A DNA stretch of 12,437 nt from Propionibacteriaceae bacterium UBA4569 (lineage in GTDB: Bacteria; Actinomycetota; Actinomycetes; Propionibacteriales; Propionibacteriaceae), in assembly GCA_002387005.1 (NCBI GenBank), contig DGKN01000198.1, positions 418 to 12,854 of the forward strand, given 5' to 3'. Positions 11,642 through 12,437 of this stretch are shown here, one piece after another (position 1 is the stretch's first letter; each line of letters begins with the position of its first letter). The translations under genes were made by a program, and so were the position numbers. The notes under the pieces are model-generated. The model ran no database searches and was not told where the DNA came from. It saw only the letters and a program-made list of their open reading frames with translations.

Positions 11642-12437
11642 TCAGGACTCGAAAAGCGTCTCGCCGACGTAGCCCTGGTCCCCGACGCCGGGGGGCACCG
11701 CCCACAGGCCGGAGCCGGTGTGGCGCAGGTACTCGTTGAGCCGGTCGTTCTTTGCGAGGCGGTTCTGCACCGGGATGTAGTGCGTCCGCGGGTCGCAGAC
11801 ATAGGCCAGGAAGAACAGGCCCGCGTCCAGGCGTCCGAGCGCGTCGTTGCCGTCCACGTAGTTGTAGCCGCGGCGCAGCATCTGTGCTCCGTCGTTGGCG
11901 GAGGGGTGCGCGAGCGCCATGTGGGAGCGAACGTCGATCATCGGCGCACCGCCACGACCCTGGAGGGCGAAGTCGGGAGCGGTGAACTCCTCGCCACCAG
12001 ACAGCGGGGCGCCCGCGGCCTTCGTCCGTCCGAAGACGGTTTCCTGCTCCGACAAGGATGCTCGGTCCCAGGTCTCCATCAGCATGTGGATCCGTCGCGC
12101 CACCAGGTAGCTGCCGCCGGCCAGCCAGTCGGCAGCCGGGTCGGCGCCCTGCTTCACCCACAGGTGCTCGGCGAGCAGGTCCGGCGACTCGAGCTTGAGG
12201 TTGTTGGTGCCGTCCTTGAAACCGAACAGGTTGCGCGGGGTGTCCTGGGTGGTCGAGGTGGACGAGGTGCGGCCGAAGCCCAGCTGTGACCAGCGGATGT
12301 GCGCGCGGCCGAAGGCGATCCGGGTCAGATTCCGGATCGCGTGCACCGCCACCTGCGGGTCGTCCGCGCAGGCCTGGATGCACAGGTCGCCACCGGTGCG
12401 GGAGGCGTCGAGCAGGTCACCGGGGAAGTGCGGCAGT
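11642..12437 (-). CDS. efeB: DyP-type heme peroxidase EfeB (deferrochelatase), 5' end outside window
   Basis: Exported heme peroxidase of the EfeUOB iron-uptake system; the frame is open to the window edge, so the Tat signal and N-terminal domain are not seen. Visible: GGDLCIQACADDPQVAVHAI, the DyP signature FGFKDGTNN (GxxDG, with the catalytic Asp), HMALAHPSANDG with the probable heme-ligand His, LRRGYNYVDGNDALGRLDAG, and the C-terminal LNEYLRHTGSGLWAVPPG. The FKDGTNN, RRGYNYVDG and HTGSG motifs are typical of EfeB rather than other DyPs. The stop is TGA at 11644-11642, 68 bp before the membrane-protein start. No efeU follows it in the window; efeO and efeU would be expected beyond the right edge. 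A 35-bp piece of this gene recurs at 8692-8726. Confidence 0.92.
   Translation of the reverse strand, partial: LPHFPGDLLDASRTGGDLCIQACADDPQVAVHAIRNLTRIAFGRAHIRWSQLGFGRTSSTSTTQDTPRNLFGFKDGTNNLKLESPDLLAEHLWVKQGADPAADWLAGGSYLVARRIHMLMETWDRASLSEQETVFGRTKAAGAPLSGGEEFTAPDFALQGRGGAPMIDVRSHMALAHPSANDGAQMLRRGYNYVDGNDALGRLDAGLFFLAYVCDPRTHYIPVQNRLAKNDRLNEYLRHTGSGLWAVPPGVGDQGYVGETLFES

Noticed and set aside
1..12437. CRISPR array, insertion sequence or prophage
   Set aside because: No regularly spaced repeats, transposase or phage genes were seen on either strand.

Overview
The window is high-GC actinobacterial DNA. Coding regions have strongly G/C-biased third positions, several genes lack a Shine-Dalgarno and have a TAnnnT-like box 6-7 nt before the start codon, and GTG/TTG starts occur. 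Gene content (Nei2-like glycosylase, secreted phosphodiesterase, EfeB, DesK/NarL-type two-component pair) would suit a member of the Propionibacteriales, but the genus cannot be fixed from sequence alone.

Layout, left to right. The 3' part of an Fpg/Nei-type DNA glycosylase gene (1-590, +) is followed by a non-coding stretch with two copies of a quasi-palindromic repeat around a perfect hairpin. Next come the frameshifted remains of a gene for an exported protein (848-1269). A PHO-box-like array of 11-nt repeats then precedes a secreted fusion of a phytase-like domain and a glycerophosphodiester phosphodiesterase (1365-3671, +), closed by a 14-bp perfect hairpin. On the minus strand, a sensor kinase and a NarL-type regulator overlap by 4 nt (6012-4070) and are followed by a 57-codon gene for an exported peptide (3991-3818). 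Rightward follow a cytoplasmic GH13 enzyme (6307-7512), an unrecognised 217-aa protein (7707-8360), a diacylglycerol/lipid kinase (8784-9695), a GNAT acetyltransferase (9801-10340) and a YefM-YoeB toxin-antitoxin pair (10422-10938). The right edge is leftward: EfeB/DyP peroxidase (cut by the window edge), a four-helix membrane protein, and a small XRE regulator that overlaps it.

How the parts work together. The phosphodiesterase fusion looks like a phosphate-starvation scavenging enzyme acting on phosphodiesters outside the cell. The kinase/regulator pair plus exported peptide could be a self-contained signalling unit, but the link rests on adjacency only. YefM-YoeB has a dyad over its promoter, consistent with autorepression, and YoeB carries Gln where the catalytic Glu46 is expected. 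The membrane protein/XRE pair has a large imperfect inverted repeat over its promoter, the likely operator.

The intergenic DNA holds gene shards. A GNAT 3'-end copy lies after the GH13 gene and an efeB fragment lies before the lipid kinase gene. They occur in the same order and orientation as the intact GNAT and efeB genes further right, which suggests an old segmental duplication that has mostly eroded.
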